Below are positions 1 through 12,201 of a stretch of 64,000 nucleotides of DNA, in pieces (the stretch's first letter is position 1; the number at the start of each line of letters is the position of its first letter). Origin of the DNA: Sinotaia quadrata (taxonomy: Eukaryota; Mollusca; Gastropoda; Architaenioglossa; Viviparidae); contig CM054177.1 of the NCBI GenBank assembly GCA_028829895.1, positions 40,878,564-40,942,563 of the forward strand. Reading direction: 5' to 3'. The notes beneath the pieces are model-generated. The model saw nothing but the letters and a program-made list of their open reading frames with translations, did not search any database and had not been told where the DNA came from. A program made the position numbers and the translations under genes.

Positions 1-316
1 CTCTGTTTCTTTCATTCTCTTTCCATTTCTTCTTTGTTTCTTTGTTATATTTTTTGTTTCCCTCTTCTCTTGCTCACGTTCTTACTTTCTGATGTTTTTT
101 CTCTTTTTGTTTTCTTTCTTTTTCCTTTATTTCTCTTTACAGCCTTCCTACATTTGTTTCTCTCCTTTCTTTCGCTTTCTCACTTTTTTCATTCTTCCCC
201 CACCTTTTCTTTCTGTATCTATCTCCTTCACCATTTTTCTTCTTTTAAGTTGCTTCCTGTTCTGCTCTCTACTTTGTTTTTGTCTACCGCGATTTTCTTT
301 TCCCCTTTTTTCTTCT
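1..316. repeat. Polypyrimidine low-complexity tract
   Basis: About 315 bp on the + strand made almost only of T and C, with irregular TTTC, TCTT and CTTT runs and no fixed period. Overlapping Phe/Leu/Ser-rich frames are open only because T/C codons cannot form stops. The tract may begin before the window. Confidence 0.85.
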
Positions 317-1955
317 AATCTCTACGCAATTATATATATTCTAAAATTATTTTTCATTTGTGGGCGATATTAAAGAATCAGCTCTTAGTGGAGTGGGGGA
401 GGACTTAATTTAGAACTTATTTTAAAATATTCTCCAAAAGTGTAGAGAGCGCCACAAGCCCGTTTAAGGAAAAGAATAGAAATATAAGATAAACAATGAA
501 CTTCCATGACCTCAGCCAACAACGTGCTATTTGGTTTTCTCTCTCTCCCCCCCCCCCGCCACCTGCCAAGAGACATAATATTCGTGCGAAATATGACTCT
601 TTTATGACCGACTGTTTAGCGGACATCTTCACGTCACGTGGTTTTCTATGAGCCATTTCGTGACGTCGTTATTTGTAGGTTTATTGTGGTAGCGCACAAT
701 AATCCCAGCATGAGTTTCTTTGGCAGGCCACGACGTAACGCGTTAAAATATCCAGATTCATTGAGGTCACATCTTCCTCCTATACAAGGCGATCCTTTAA
801 TGGGCGATAGTCGTGAAAGGAAATTTACTCATTTGATTTAGTTTGAAATTATCGCCCCCTGTTCCTTAAACTGCTGTGCCACATTTCGGTTTAAGAAATG
901 GATCAAGAAATGTCAAAGAGAGATTATGTCACTTTGTGATGCTGAAATTAGCACGTATCACGCACGCGCAAGTACGTGTGTGTGTGTTTGTGAATGGGAT
1001 TAATTTATAAAGTTATCTTTTTCTATAGGCACGCTTTACAGACCTCATTGAAACCAAACACTGAACTGTAAATATCACGTATATTATGTGTAGTTTACAG
1101 CAAATACAGGTATTTTTTTCCTTCAGAGTTAAATCAACATTTTATCAAAATGCAATAAAATAAAAGCAACAGTTCTGCATCAAAAACCAACATTGAGATT
1201 AGAACTACTGCAGCAATCTGTAATCTTAGACAAAATTAGTCTGATAGTAATATGCAATTTTCGTAAATTAGTTTTTATTCATTTCTCGCTAATTCATTCA
1301 CTGATATAAACATTTTTTGACAAATACTGAACTGCACTTACATCTCTCTGTTAATTAATGCACGATTTATAATAAATAATAGGACAACTAAACAAGCATC
1401 AGTCTAAATGGTACTGTTTTACTAGATTTGAAAAGTCCTTGAGAAAAAAAAGAAGAATTAAAAGTAAATATCTACAGGACTTCTATTTTATTTATTTTTT
1501 AATTCACCCACCCACCCAAAACCACTGACTCTATGACATCTTGTCGTAACCAATATCGTCACTAGTATAGTGAAATGAATGAACACGGTTTAAAACAAAA
1601 CTATTTGGTACGGTTTAATGCAGTGCTATTTACGACTGTTTTAAGCAAAACTATTTAACAAGGTATCAATAGTAGATTTTCATTTGACTGCCCAACTACA
1701 GGTAGATTTCTGGTACATTCATTTGTGCGCGCTTGAACTGCGATTCCATTGGTTAGTTTAGTGAGTAGAAACTCAGACATTTTTCTAGCCTAGCGGTAAA
1801 GGTCAGCCATTCTAGAATTAGGTTGGAGTGTAGTCTATATTTAGAATAGGTTGAGCGGGAGCTACATGTGAGCTACATATTCCACAATGTGAAACTCTTG
1901 CAGGTTACTTGACAGGTATACTAGTTATATTCCTGAACTCTATCAAAATATCTAC
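317..1955. other. Unique AT-rich DNA, no gene seen
   Basis: Contains a short C-run near 547-557 and a CACGTG near 634, but no long open frame and no convincing exon with paired splice sites. I see no recognisable feature here. Confidence 0.6.
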
Positions 1956-1993
1956 CCATCCATCCATCCATCCATCCATCCATCCATTCATCC

Positions 1994-2029
<36 letters not shown>
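1956..2029 (+). repeat. (CATC)n-(TATC)n compound microsatellite
   Basis: About eight CATC units pass into about nine TATC units with one or two point changes at the junction. The two motifs differ by one base, so the TATC block probably arose by mutation and expansion from the CATC block, or the reverse. Confidence 0.95.
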
Positions 2030-2487
2030 GTTTCACTGATTTACCAGTTTCTTTTGTTAAAGTCTGTCAGTGTACATTTAGATCAATGGTATATTCAGAC
2101 ACGTTATCTAGCACTGTCTAAACTAGCAGTCTGCTCATGTGTAAAGAGTTTCTTGTGTTAATGAATTCTTTTAAACTAATAAATACTTATTTGCACTTTT
2201 TTGTCACTGATAGATAGATAGTCTAGTACAGCACATTATGTCATGTTTCTTTTGATCAAATATAGTACTCTGTTCAGAGTATATATCCATTATCTCAGCC
2301 AACGATGAGAAGTCGCGCGTGCGCATGAAGATGTCAGAGCTGAGTGATGACCACCAGTCCGTGTGAGCGTGTGTCAATATTGTTTTATGCTTTGTTATTG
2401 TTGTGAGCTTTTTTGAGAGCTCTGCTTGCATTATAAATTTGAATTTTCGCGCAAGAAATCACGACGAGGCTTTTATAGCATACCATC

Positions 2488-2667
2488 ACTCGCAACAGAC
2501 AGTGCAGCAGCCTACTTAACACGTGAAAAAATTATTGTGAATAAAACACTCACAACAGACAGTACAGCAGCCTACTTCACACTTGAAAAATTTATTGTGA
2601 ATAAAACACTCACAACAGACAGTACAGCAGCCTACTTCACACTTGAAAAATTTATTGTGAATAAAAC
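2488..2667 (+). repeat. 60-bp minisatellite, 3 copies (in-frame)
   Basis: Three head-to-tail copies with exactly 60 bp spacing (CACTCGCAACAGAC at 2488, CACTCACAACAGAC at 2548 and 2608). Copies 2 and 3 are identical and copy 1 differs at several sites. The unit is a multiple of three, so a + frame from 2426 to 2743 (105 codons, 20-residue repeat) stays open. I see no splice or family evidence that it is translated. Confidence 0.9.
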
Positions 2668-2985
2668 ACGTGCATACAATTTACAAATAAGAGAAGTGGG
2701 AGTTGCTGATGCTGGACGAGGTGAGCGCTTAGAACTCTCTTAAACGGTGCTAGGGTGGTCTTGATCATAAACTCAATTGCCTTGGCAACGCATGGCAACG
2801 CTGATGAGTCAGGGAACAGAGCATGGTAGCGTGTTCGTTGTCTAGGGTAAGGTTGTGACAGTTAAACTCAAGTAGTATGAAAGTGAGCACAGATCTGCAC
2901 TGATTATTTTACGTTAATCTGTGGATATGTCGTGAGAGGAAGCAAACTAAGGAGCGAAATATATAGGACAGAGAGACATATAGTA

Positions 2986-2987
<2 letters not shown>

Positions 2988-3082
<95 letters not shown>
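2988..3082 (+). repeat. (GA)n microsatellite
   Basis: Uninterrupted GA dinucleotide run of about 95 bp. Such purine tracts can form triplex (H-DNA) structures. The Arg-Glu or Ser-Leu frames through it are artefacts. Confidence 0.98.
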
Positions 3083-3083
<1 letters not shown>

Positions 3084-3900
3084 AACATTCACATGGATAA
3101 ATTTTAAAAAAAGATACATGCTTAATTCAAAGATAAAACTTGCAACTCTAATGTAGAGACAGTAGAGCAAACGAATATCCAGGATAGTGCAAGTAATATA
3201 AATTTCGGTAAGTTTGGATCCTAACAAACACAGTATTATAAAAGAAAATCCCTAAACCATTTAGTGTGGATCTATTATATCATTGGATCATAACAACCTG
3301 TTTTAAAAAATATACCCAGTGGTGTGGACCCTAATAAACTCTTAAAAATGAAACATTATACACCTTGTAATTATACATGGATCCTAGTAAACTTGCAGTG
3401 TAGATCCCAAGGAAAAAAAATGAATTGTAATGAACACTGCATGCGGATAATACTTCGAAACATAACATACTCACATGAGGTAGGTGCTAAAGCAGATGTG
3501 TTTTGGATACAGTTTGAATTCGAAAGCGAAATGTAGCTAGTTCTATACCGAGCAGACAGCCAATAGTTAAATTCTTTAATATAAAAGGTAGCAAAGAACG
3601 AACGGGCTTAAGTTAGCATGCGTCATTGGCCGAAGCTTACAGTTTTGTGCTGTTCGGAGCAGTATTTCTTGCAAATACATTTAAATGGCAGTCTTTGGGT
3701 ATATTGCTGAAGGTTGCGGTTTATTCCTAATTATGTCTGACAAAATTAAAAAAAACAACCCACTATTTTGAAATCTTGGAGTTTCTGAGTATATGTCTGT
3801 ATTTCAGACTGAAACAATTAGTGAACTCACAGACCGGGCAACCCTTGACCTCAAATATTTCTTTATCTTTTAAAGCATTTCAAATAAATAATAAGGTTTT
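3083..3900. other. Unique AT-rich DNA, no gene seen
   Basis: No open frame above background and no paired splice sites. A weak recurring motif (GGATCCTAA, GGATCATAA, GGACCCTAA) around 3216-3390 hints at a very old, decayed tandem repeat. Confidence 0.5.
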
Positions 3901-4430
3901 CTTATTATAACAGTAAACAAAGGTGTACACAACAAATAGTCAATAACCGTCCAGACTTGCTAATATAGCAGTAAACAAAGGTGTACACAACAAATAGTCA
4001 ATAACCGTCCAGACTTGCTAATATAGCAGTAAACAAAGGTGTACTCAACAAATAGGCAATAACCGTCCAGACTTGCTATTATAGCAGTAAACAAAGGTGT
4101 ACTCAACAAATAGGCAATAACCGTCCAGATTTGCTATTATAGCAGTAAACAAAGGTGTACTCAACAAATAGGCAATAACCGTCCAGACTTGCTATTATAG
4201 CAGTAAACAAAGGTGTACTCAACAAATAGGCAATAACCGTACAGATTTGCTATTATAGCAGTAAACAAAGGTGTACTCAACAAATAGGCAATAACCGTAC
4301 AGACTTGCTATTATAGCAGTAAACAAAGGTGTACTCAACAAATAGGCAATAACCGTCCAGACTTGCTAATATAGCAGTAAACAAAGGTGTACTCAACAAA
4401 TAGGCAATAACCGTCCAGACTTGCTATTAA
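3901..4430 (+). repeat. 58-bp minisatellite, about 9 copies
   Basis: The phrase CAGTAAACAAAGGTGTAC recurs at 3911, 3969, 4027, 4085, 4143, 4201, 4259, 4317 and 4375, every 58 bp. Linked variants (ACACAAC versus ACTCAAC, AATAGTC versus AATAGGC, GCTAATAT versus GCTATTAT) split the array into an older 5' pair and a more uniform 3' block. Both edges fall off abruptly. Confidence 0.97.
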
Positions 4431-4940
4431 GTGCCTTCGTAGAGAAGGAAACCCATTACTCATGTTTTTAATTAATGTGTGCTGTTAATGTTTTATTTGT
4501 ATCTTACATGTTTGTTTTGTTGCTGGCTCTTAAAATCGTATTTTCTGTGACTGCTAGAAGAAGGAAGTGCTATTAAATTATTATTCATTTTTTGCTGTTT
4601 TGACCATGCATTAGTGAAAGGTATTTATAGTGAAAGCGTCCTTAATATAATGTGAATTGCTGTGATCTAAAATTGTTGATTGCTATTTCTACCTGTGAGT
4701 TTACAAACGTGCCATTTATTACCTGTAGACGAAGGTGGAATAATTACCGAAATAAGGGTACTTGAGAAGGAGACTAAGCAGATGTATGTCAGTTTGATTT
4801 CAATGTAATGGAATCTATTAGCCAGGCAATCATTCCATCTTATCCTATATTACTAGAAGAAAAGAATTAAGTTGATCATATTCTTTTAATAACCAGATGG
4901 AGATATTTTTGCTGGGTCCCAAGACTCTTTAATTTTGAAG
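4431..4940. other. Unique DNA, no gene seen
   Basis: AT-rich spacer between two arrays, with no open frame of note. Confidence 0.5.
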
Positions 4941-4943
4941 AAA

Positions 4944-5235
4944 AGCACAAACAAACAAACCCCAGCAAATCACACAAACTCCAGCAAATCACACATACAA
5001 ACAAACCCCAGCAAATCACACAAACTCCAGCAAATCACACAAACAAACAAACCCCAGCAAATCACACAAACTCCAGCAAATCACACATACAAACAAACTC
5101 CAGCAAATCTAAAAAACAAACTCCAGCAAATCACACAAACAAACTCCAGCAAAGAACACACACAAAATCAAACCCCAGAAAATAACACTAACAAACGAAC
5201 AAACAAAACACAAAACCCCAAGAAAGCACAAAAGC
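4944..5235 (+). repeat. Degenerate AAACAAACCCCAGCAAATCACAC array
   Basis: Irregular head-to-tail copies of CCAGCAAATCACA (about 14-30 bp apart) that grade into an A/C-rich tail. A 132-codon + frame (4935-5333, Asn/Thr/Gln/Lys-rich) spans it and runs about 100 bp into unique DNA. The + strand here is nearly free of T, which removes stop codons, so I treat the frame as fortuitous. Confidence 0.85.
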
Positions 5236-5904
5236 AAACACCAAACAAAAAGCAATATTGCCGTCTTGGCCTATGCAAGGACAATCAAGTTCATTTGTGT
5301 GAATGCAGTTTCCTGTTTGCATGTGAACATTAGACATATCTGCTCACAGGATGCTGACCATTTTATGTGTTTGTTCTGCAGTTAAGATCAGTTTCATTAC
5401 TTAATATTTGGTGCTTTCATGTATACATTGCTCAGAAGAGGTCTTTTCAATTAGTACTTAGTTTCGCAAAAGGACTTTTGTATCGACTATTTCAAAGTAA
5501 ATGGCTGATATTACGTAGTTAAGATGGACACGAACAGTGTCGATGAATTCCCAAAATCCAGAAAACCCCACGTAATATTTTGAGGGAAGGTGGTCTTAAC
5601 ATATCCATTGCAACCATTTTCTATAATAGGACAGATTGATTTCCGTAGGTTGTCTTGTTACGAACAAACTTCATTTTTTGAAATATAAATATCATTAGCA
5701 CAATCATTCCAACAGTATATCACACAAGCAGAATGCACGAAAGGAACTTTTACCAGGACTCAAGAAAGTTGTTAATGAAAGGGTTCATCAGGACTCTTCT
5801 CATTTACATCATGTTGGTGTGCGACAGTGCGCGACACGGCCACTTTAGACGAGTTGTGTGCCTGAAGTAAGAGAGCGACGCATTCTTCGTGTTTTCTGAA
5901 ACAT
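5236..5904. other. Unique DNA, no gene seen
   Basis: No supported exon. The only repeat structure is the one that starts at 5905. Confidence 0.5.
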
Positions 5905-6075
5905 TTTCTTTTCGCCCGGTCATTGTCTGCACGATTACCCATTTCTGCAACTTCTTTCGCCCGCTATTTTGTTGGATACTTGATTTCACTCTGCACCATT
6001 ACCCGGTTCTGCAACCCGTTTCGCCCGTCGTTTTGCTTGATACTTACTTTTAGTCTGCACGATTGTTCGGTTCCG
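5905..6075 (+). repeat. 64-bp degenerate tandem repeat, about 2.5 copies
   Basis: TCTGCAC followed by GATTACCC/CATTACCC and TTTCGCCCG recurs at 5926, 5990 and 6054 (64 bp period) with about 20 percent divergence by eye. Confidence 0.7.
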
Positions 6076-6828
6076 GTGCGCACAAAACACATCCCATTCC
6101 TTTCACACGATCTCTTTTCGCTTACAGCAATTCACTTGAATTGAACGAGGAAAACGCATCGATTTTTCCTCCCTCCTTCTCCCTCCTCCCTGGTACACTT
6201 TTAACCTCGCGAGGTGACTATTTCATCGCACGTCCTACACAACCTTGTACAACTGACAAAAGCTTGAGAGTGTGGAGAGCGTAATATGCATGCATAATTT
6301 TAGTAGTGTGCAGTGAACAGTTAAACTGATTCTTCGCCAAGGCAGTTGCTGAAATAGAAGTGATTCGAAACTTGCTTTATGAGCATATGTAACTAACAAT
6401 ACTGTTTTCTGCTTGGGTCAGATTGCTGTTCAAAGGTGACATGACTTGAATACGCATGGCTGCTACATAAAGTCCGCATTTCGAAGGCTGGGGTTTAGGC
6501 TCATATATTTGCATGCTAGCGATAGTCTACACTCTAGATGCTCTGAGCACCTAACGGAAGTACTCATCTTCATCCTTGGTTGAGACTTGCAACCATAACC
6601 ATTTTAATGCGCATCAAATCTACTGTTATCCAAGCGTTTTAGAGTCGGTATCATGTAACAGTAAATGAAACGCGACAGAGTTATATTTGACCTATCACTT
6701 ATCTAGAATAGTGACATGTGGACTTGGACTGGACTTGGATAAGTATAGCCACATTTTTTTTAAAACCAGAGTTGTATTCAAACTATTTTAATATATTCCA
6801 GCAATTTCCAATTACCAGTTCATCGACA
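6076..6828. other. Unique DNA, no gene seen
   Basis: Mixed-composition spacer with no open frame above background and no matched acceptor/donor pair. Confidence 0.5.
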
Positions 6829-6990
6829 GTGCTGCATTGGTCTAGTGCAGTCCATTTGCAGCTTAACGGCGCCAGCACTGCATTGGTCTAGTGCAGTCCA
6901 TTTGCAGCTTAACGGCGCCAGCACTGCACTGGTCTAGTGCAGTCCTTTTGCAGCTTAACGGTAACGGTAAGGCATTGATATAGTGCAGTA
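6829..6990 (+). repeat. 46-bp minisatellite, about 3 copies
   Basis: GCATTGGTCTAGTGCAGTCC occurs at 6834 and 6880, and a variant at 6926, at 46 bp intervals. A fourth, partial and decayed copy lies near 6970. A poly-T run at 7011-7021 follows. Confidence 0.93.
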
Positions 6991-7135
6991 GTGTTCGTGG
7001 ACACAGCATTTTTTTTTTTTTGTAGGAGGGTTCATAAATTGTACACGTCTTCGTTCAAGGGCGTTAAAGGATGAAGCATGCGTTAAATGCATTCTTGCGG
7101 TTCCTCTGTTCTGCTTTCGTACAGTACTTGTTACG

Positions 7136-7352
7136 TACAGAATCGCATGTTATATACATCACCGCTGTAGGACATAATCGCATGTTATATACATCACCGC
7201 TGTAGGAGAGTCGCGTGTTATATACATCACCGCTGTAGGAGAATCGAATGCAATATACATCACCGCTGTAGGACAGAATCGCATGTAATATACATCACCG
7301 CTGTAGGAGAGTCGCGTGTTATATACATCACCGCTGTAGGGGAGTCGCGTGT
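7136..7352 (+). repeat. 33-36 bp minisatellite, 6 copies
   Basis: The core TATATACATCACCGCTGTAG is nearly invariant. The linker between cores varies in length and sequence (GACATAATCGCATGT, GAGAGTCGCGTGT and others), so the period wanders from 33 to 36 bp. A fixed core with a labile linker is the main feature. Confidence 0.95.
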
Positions 7353-7696
7353 TTCTGCAGTCTGCTTACATCTCAGATCGTTACATAAACATTATAGTTC
7401 ACAACACGCTCCTGGTTTGACTTCAGCGCCACTTCTGCTTTCACCTTTCGCTGATATCGCAATCGGGCGCAATCGCTGAATGGCAGACTTATGTTCTGAA
7501 AGGGAAAACTATGGGCCCTGGGTGTGGAGAGTGGATGTTATAGGAAGTAGGTTCTGTTTTGTCTGGTTTGCAACTGCCAAGGAATCAAAGAGAGCCAAAG
7601 CACACGAGACTTTGCGGAATAGACACTAAGACCACTACTTTGGTCTAGGAAGCTTTTAACCCCATAATTTTGTTTTTGTGCAGTGATGTCGTACAC
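7353..7696. other. Unique DNA, no gene seen
   Basis: Short spacer between two arrays, with no supported feature. Confidence 0.5.
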
Positions 7697-8115
7697 GTCG
7701 ACTGTCTGATCGCTAGTGGTGTAGTTAAAGTCGACTGTCTGATCTCTAGTCGTATTGTTAAAGTCAACTATATGATCTCTAAGGTATAGTTAAAGTCGAC
7801 TGATCTCTAGTATTATAGTTGAAGTCGACTGTATGATCTTTAGTTGTATAGTTAAAGTCGACTGTATGATCTCTAGTGGTGCAGTTAAAGTCAACTGATC
7901 TCTAGTGGTGTAGTTAAAGTCGACTGTATGATCTCTAGTGGTGTAGTTAAAGTCAACTGATCTCTAGTGGTGTAGTTAAAGTCGACTGTATGATCTCTAG
8001 TGGTGTAGTTAAAGTCAACTGATCTCTAGTGGTGTAGTTAAAGTCGACTGTCTAAACTTTAGTGTGTGGTGCAGATCGACTCTCTGATCTCTAGTGTTGC
8101 AGTTAAAGTTGAATC
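7697..8115 (+). repeat. 33/29-bp alternating minisatellite with higher-order period
   Basis: Units carry GTCGACTGTATGATCTCTAG followed by a GGTGTAGTTAAA spacer (about 33 bp), and alternate with a shortened form in which GTCAAC runs straight into TGATCTC (about 29 bp). Between about 7860 and 8045 the long and short forms alternate regularly, giving a 62-bp higher-order unit. The 5' copies are more divergent. Confidence 0.93.
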
Positions 8116-9800
8116 ACTAAGCATAGTTCAATGAATACCTGCTCCTAGATACTAGAGAACCTTTTACGCAGTGTAACAACAGAGGGCCGAGGGCTGCATT
8201 CAAGCAAACGCGTGCAATCTGGCCACACAGGGGATTCGGCTGCCGAATGAGCACGCAATCCTTTTATCCCTTCCACCATGAATATGAGATTGCTGGCTGA
8301 GCGTCAACATGCGAAAACTTGCTTTTATTGTACGGAAGGTGGCTTGCTTTATTAACTTGTCGCGACGTGCTTTGGACGGCTGGAGAAGAGGAATTGAAAC
8401 TTGGTAAAAGTGAGAAGAAATGGAAAAGAAAAAGAAAACGGTAAAAGAGGAAGCTTCGCCCCACTCCATACTGCCAGCTTTACTCTTCCTGAAATTCTAG
8501 CTTGGAGCACCTTTCTCAGCAGATGATTGTATTGAATTGAAGGTGAAGGTTGTTCAACACCTGTAATTTAATGTATTTCTTTTTGTTCTCCCCGAACAGG
8601 TAAATTGGTATGGGAGCTTTTAAAGTATCTTGTTCATGAAAATATGACGATTTCTATTTTTTCTTTCTTAAATATCTCCTGAAGAAATTGTTTATTATCA
8701 GTCCGCATATTTATATTCCATTTTCATTACCTGTATATTAATTTAAAATTTTGATTACTGGAGTTCATTACGTACGTAACTGTAATGACTTTTGCACAAT
8801 ATAACCTCATTAATAATTGCTCTCGCTAATGATTTTCACCTAATGACCCCCTTTTTGCGAATGCTTGCACTTTGAAATGATTGTTTCCTCAAACATATTT
8901 TATTTCACATTCCTTAAAGTCGAATTTTTGTGTATTAATCGTTAATGTGTTAAAGTGTTAATCGTTTCTTCTGCGGAGATTTAAATGAAGCTTCGTGGGC
9001 CTTCTTGGGCACGATACGACAAAATTACGCTGAAGAAAAGGGTAGAAGAATAAAATATGATAGATACCCAAGCTTCAAGCCAGAGTATTTAATAGTATTA
9101 GGAGAGATAAAACTTACAAAGTGAATTAAATTAGATAGTGAATTATTCAAATAGGTATGAATTTTAACGTCCTCCGAAGTGACTTTTAATTCCAGGGAAG
9201 CCAGCCAGACGCAAGCGATGCCAACTCCTATTGTTTGATATTATTTTTCAATACAGAAAGTGTATTATACACATGCCGCGTGCATGCTCGTGTTTGCAGA
9301 GGCGGATTCCATTGCTTTCATCAAAGGGAAAGCACTTGAAAAGCGCCAGCGAGAGTGATCTCGCAGTTTTTCAGTGCTCATGCTCTTTCATGTTTTAAAT
9401 TTTTTAGAACAATGCAAATATTGGTCTAAAGATCTAACATAATCTAACATTCCTGCCGAATATTTTATTTACCCCATCCCCAAGATGTATTAGGTTTTAC
9501 CTCTCGGTCCTCGTTTAAGGGTAATCTTAAAGCGCATTGTTTTTACACCAGCTTCACGACCAATTAATAATCTATACCACACCAGTCACCATTCTATCAC
9601 TGCTACGAACTAGTTCCGTCACTAGCGTAATTTTACCTTGACCTTGTCCACCGCTTACTAACTACTAACCTCCACCGTTATCATCACCGTTACCACTACC
9701 ATATCCTTCAAAATTACAATCACCAGCACAATTATCATCACTACAACCACTAATTTCACTACCATCTCACCTCACAACTAATGACCATCATTATCACCCA
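8116..9800. other. Unique AT-rich DNA, no gene seen
   Basis: Open frames on the minus strand at 8200-8469 (up to 89 codons) overlap each other, lack clean splice sites and match nothing I recognise. From about 9600 the sequence becomes a C/A/T-rich trinucleotide-like prelude to the next array. Confidence 0.5.
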
Positions 9801-9802
9801 GT

Positions 9803-10120
9803 CTACCTTTACAAACACTACTATCAACTTCACCACCTTTACAAACACTACTATCAACTTCACCACCCTTATAAACACTACTATCAACTTCACTACATTT
9901 AAAAACAACAATATCACTTCCACTACCTTCACAAACAACGCTGTCGCTTCTGTTACTTTTACAAACAACACCGTCGCTTTTATTACCTTTACAAACACTT
10001 CTATCAACTTCACTACCTTTACAAACACTACTATCAACTTCACTACCTTTACAAACAACACTGTCGCTTCTATTACCTTTACAAACAACACTATCTTTCT
10101 AACCTTCTCTAGCACATCTT
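9803..10120 (+). repeat. 30-bp minisatellite, about 10 copies, open on both strands
   Basis: The unit CTTTACAAACACTACTATC plus AACTTCACTAC repeats every 30 bp, with an ACAACACTGTCGCTTCTATT variant intermixed. It keeps a + frame open at 9781-10170 (Thr/Asn-rich decapeptide) and a minus frame at 9759-10127 (Val/Lys-rich decapeptide). Being open on both strands shows a repeat artefact, not a gene. Confidence 0.93.
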
Positions 10121-11918
10121 CTATCATCTATCATTATGTGAGGTTAGCAAACTTTCACTCTCCAGATTGAACACAAATCGCTTCGCTCGAAGTATGCACA
10201 TTCTGCATGGTCCCAGGAGGAAACATTATTTCTTTCGTCTGCACATATATTGGCTGAAGTGTGTGCATACAACCTGTGCAGCATACGGGATTTATTTTTT
10301 TTCCCCCTGTCAGCAAGCCAGGCAAATAACTTTTCGCTTTTATCGTTATGTTCGGTCTTTTCCAAATATACACCCTGCTTGGCCTGCTACGCATATCAGT
10401 TGCATATAAAGGCAATCGCCGTTGTAAATGTCCCTGGCATGCACTGTTTGTGACAAGAAAAAGCGGACAACGAAAGATAGATGGCTGAGTTATAAAACAA
10501 AATAATAAAGTATCCAAAAGCTAAGCGTCGACAATGTGTAATCTACGATTTGCAGTTCAGCCTATTGTTGTTTTGGAATGAAGGACTACTCCAACTAAAG
10601 TGACTTTCTCTGACAAATTCCACCCCCAAACCCCATACTTGACAGAATGTTGTCCTTATCAGTTCTGGGCGCCTGTCATCCCTGCTGGCCCTGCTGACCC
10701 TGTCAACCTTGTTGGCTCACTTGGTCCTGTTGCAGCACTTGTATGGCCTATACATTTCTAATGAACTAAGTCAGCTCTTTATTCAGCGTTCTTTATTCTG
10801 TTTTTTCTCTTTTTAAACATCTCTCCCTCCCCTTTTCTTCTGAGGAGGCTACTGACAGTTTGATTGTCAGTTTTCTCCTTCACTAACATTCCCAGTTCGA
10901 TATATATCGAATTCTCGAATATCATCATCATTTGGCAACGATGACCCGGTTGCGTTGTCAAAACCCGTTTTACTGAACTAACTGTTTATAATGTAGATCA
11001 TTTTACGTGTATAAATCATGTTACGTCATTTCACAGAACCTGAAGATGAGCGTCATCCAGGTTTTGAGCTTGAGGTCAGAGGAACGGAAACTTATCATCA
11101 TTAGCAGTATATATTGATTTGTCCAATGGCACACCGAAATATGTGATCACTGAAGCAGTAATGGATTACCTTTAACATTTCGAGGCACCTGAGACCACAA
11201 GACTTTAATGGAATTTTTGTACAGTAGACATAAATCATAAATAAAACCAGAAAGGGAGATTTAGTTTTATAGTTTTATGTAAATGCTTACATTTTCTGTA
11301 CACATGTACTTCAACTACTGTTAATTCATTAGATAAAATATGAAATTCACATAATTATAAAGCACCGTTATTATTTATTATGTTGTTTTCAGTTTTTCTG
11401 CAATCCATATTTTTATTAGTGCTGCAATTTGTTCTGTCCAAACTTTTCCATTTCTTACCGTGCTGTTTGGTAAAATGATGTCACATTTCACCGCGCTGCC
11501 AGTCACTTCACCATATGGGTTTGAGGAGTAAACAAAACAGTATCTGAACACGTTATTACAAAGCGAAAATTAGCAGATAATGGCCGATATCCTTCTTCAC
11601 GACAAAAGCGCCACCTTACGGTATGTCAACCAGGTCAAGCGGTGCAATCATTTGACCTTCATTTTGACTATTGTCTTCGTTTCATTTATGTAAATTCCTA
11701 TGTCAGTGCGTTTCTTCCCAAACGTCTTTTGCTAAATTGAAAGCGACATGACCTAATCCTGAAGGAAATGTGGCAGAAATACATATGAAACAAACCAAGC
11801 AGTCGGCCCAAATAGCGGCGCCTAACTAACTTAATAGTACCAATGCATACTTGGTCTATGCCATGAATAAAACAAGAGTGGGGCGAAGGAGGGGATGCAC
11901 ACCTAGTCCCTTTGGTAG
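10121..11918. other. Mostly unique DNA, no gene supported
   Basis: 10144-10517 is open on both strands (73-120 codons) without recognisable domains. The rest is AT-rich, and I found no paired splice sites. Confidence 0.45.
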
Positions 11919-12062
11919 CTGCGGATTTACTGATGTGACTCAGTTCATTAGTCCCTCAGCACGGCCTGCGGATTTACTGATGTGACTCAGTTCATTAGTC
12001 CCTCAGCACGGCCTGCGGATTTACTGATGTGACTCAGTTCATTAGTCCCTCAGCACGGCCTC
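11919..12062 (+). repeat. 47-bp tandem repeat, 3 identical copies
   Basis: GCGGATTTACTGATGTGACT starts at 11921, 11968 and 12015. The copies are identical base for base, which indicates a recent expansion. Each contains TGATGTGACTCA, close to an AP-1-type TGACTCA. Confidence 0.95.
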
Positions 12063-12201
12063 AGCCTCGAGCGCTGTACGTTCGGTCCGGGAGGATGGAG
12101 GATCCCTAGTCAGTTTTGTCTATTAGTACGTGACTGTCGTCAGGAGGAAGTAATTGTTCCATCCTGGCAGGATGTGATTGTTAGCGCGGCTCTCCCTTTA
12201 G

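Noticed and set aside
3901..4430. CRISPR-like array (regular 58-bp repeats)
   Set aside because: The whole unit is repeated, with no unique spacers between short repeats, and the context is eukaryotic. The same holds for the 37- and 49-bp arrays.
9759..10170. Thr/Asn-rich and Val/Lys-rich frames as mucin-like or membrane proteins
   Set aside because: 30-bp array open on both strands. The hydrophobic Val-rich version is only the complement of the Thr-rich one.
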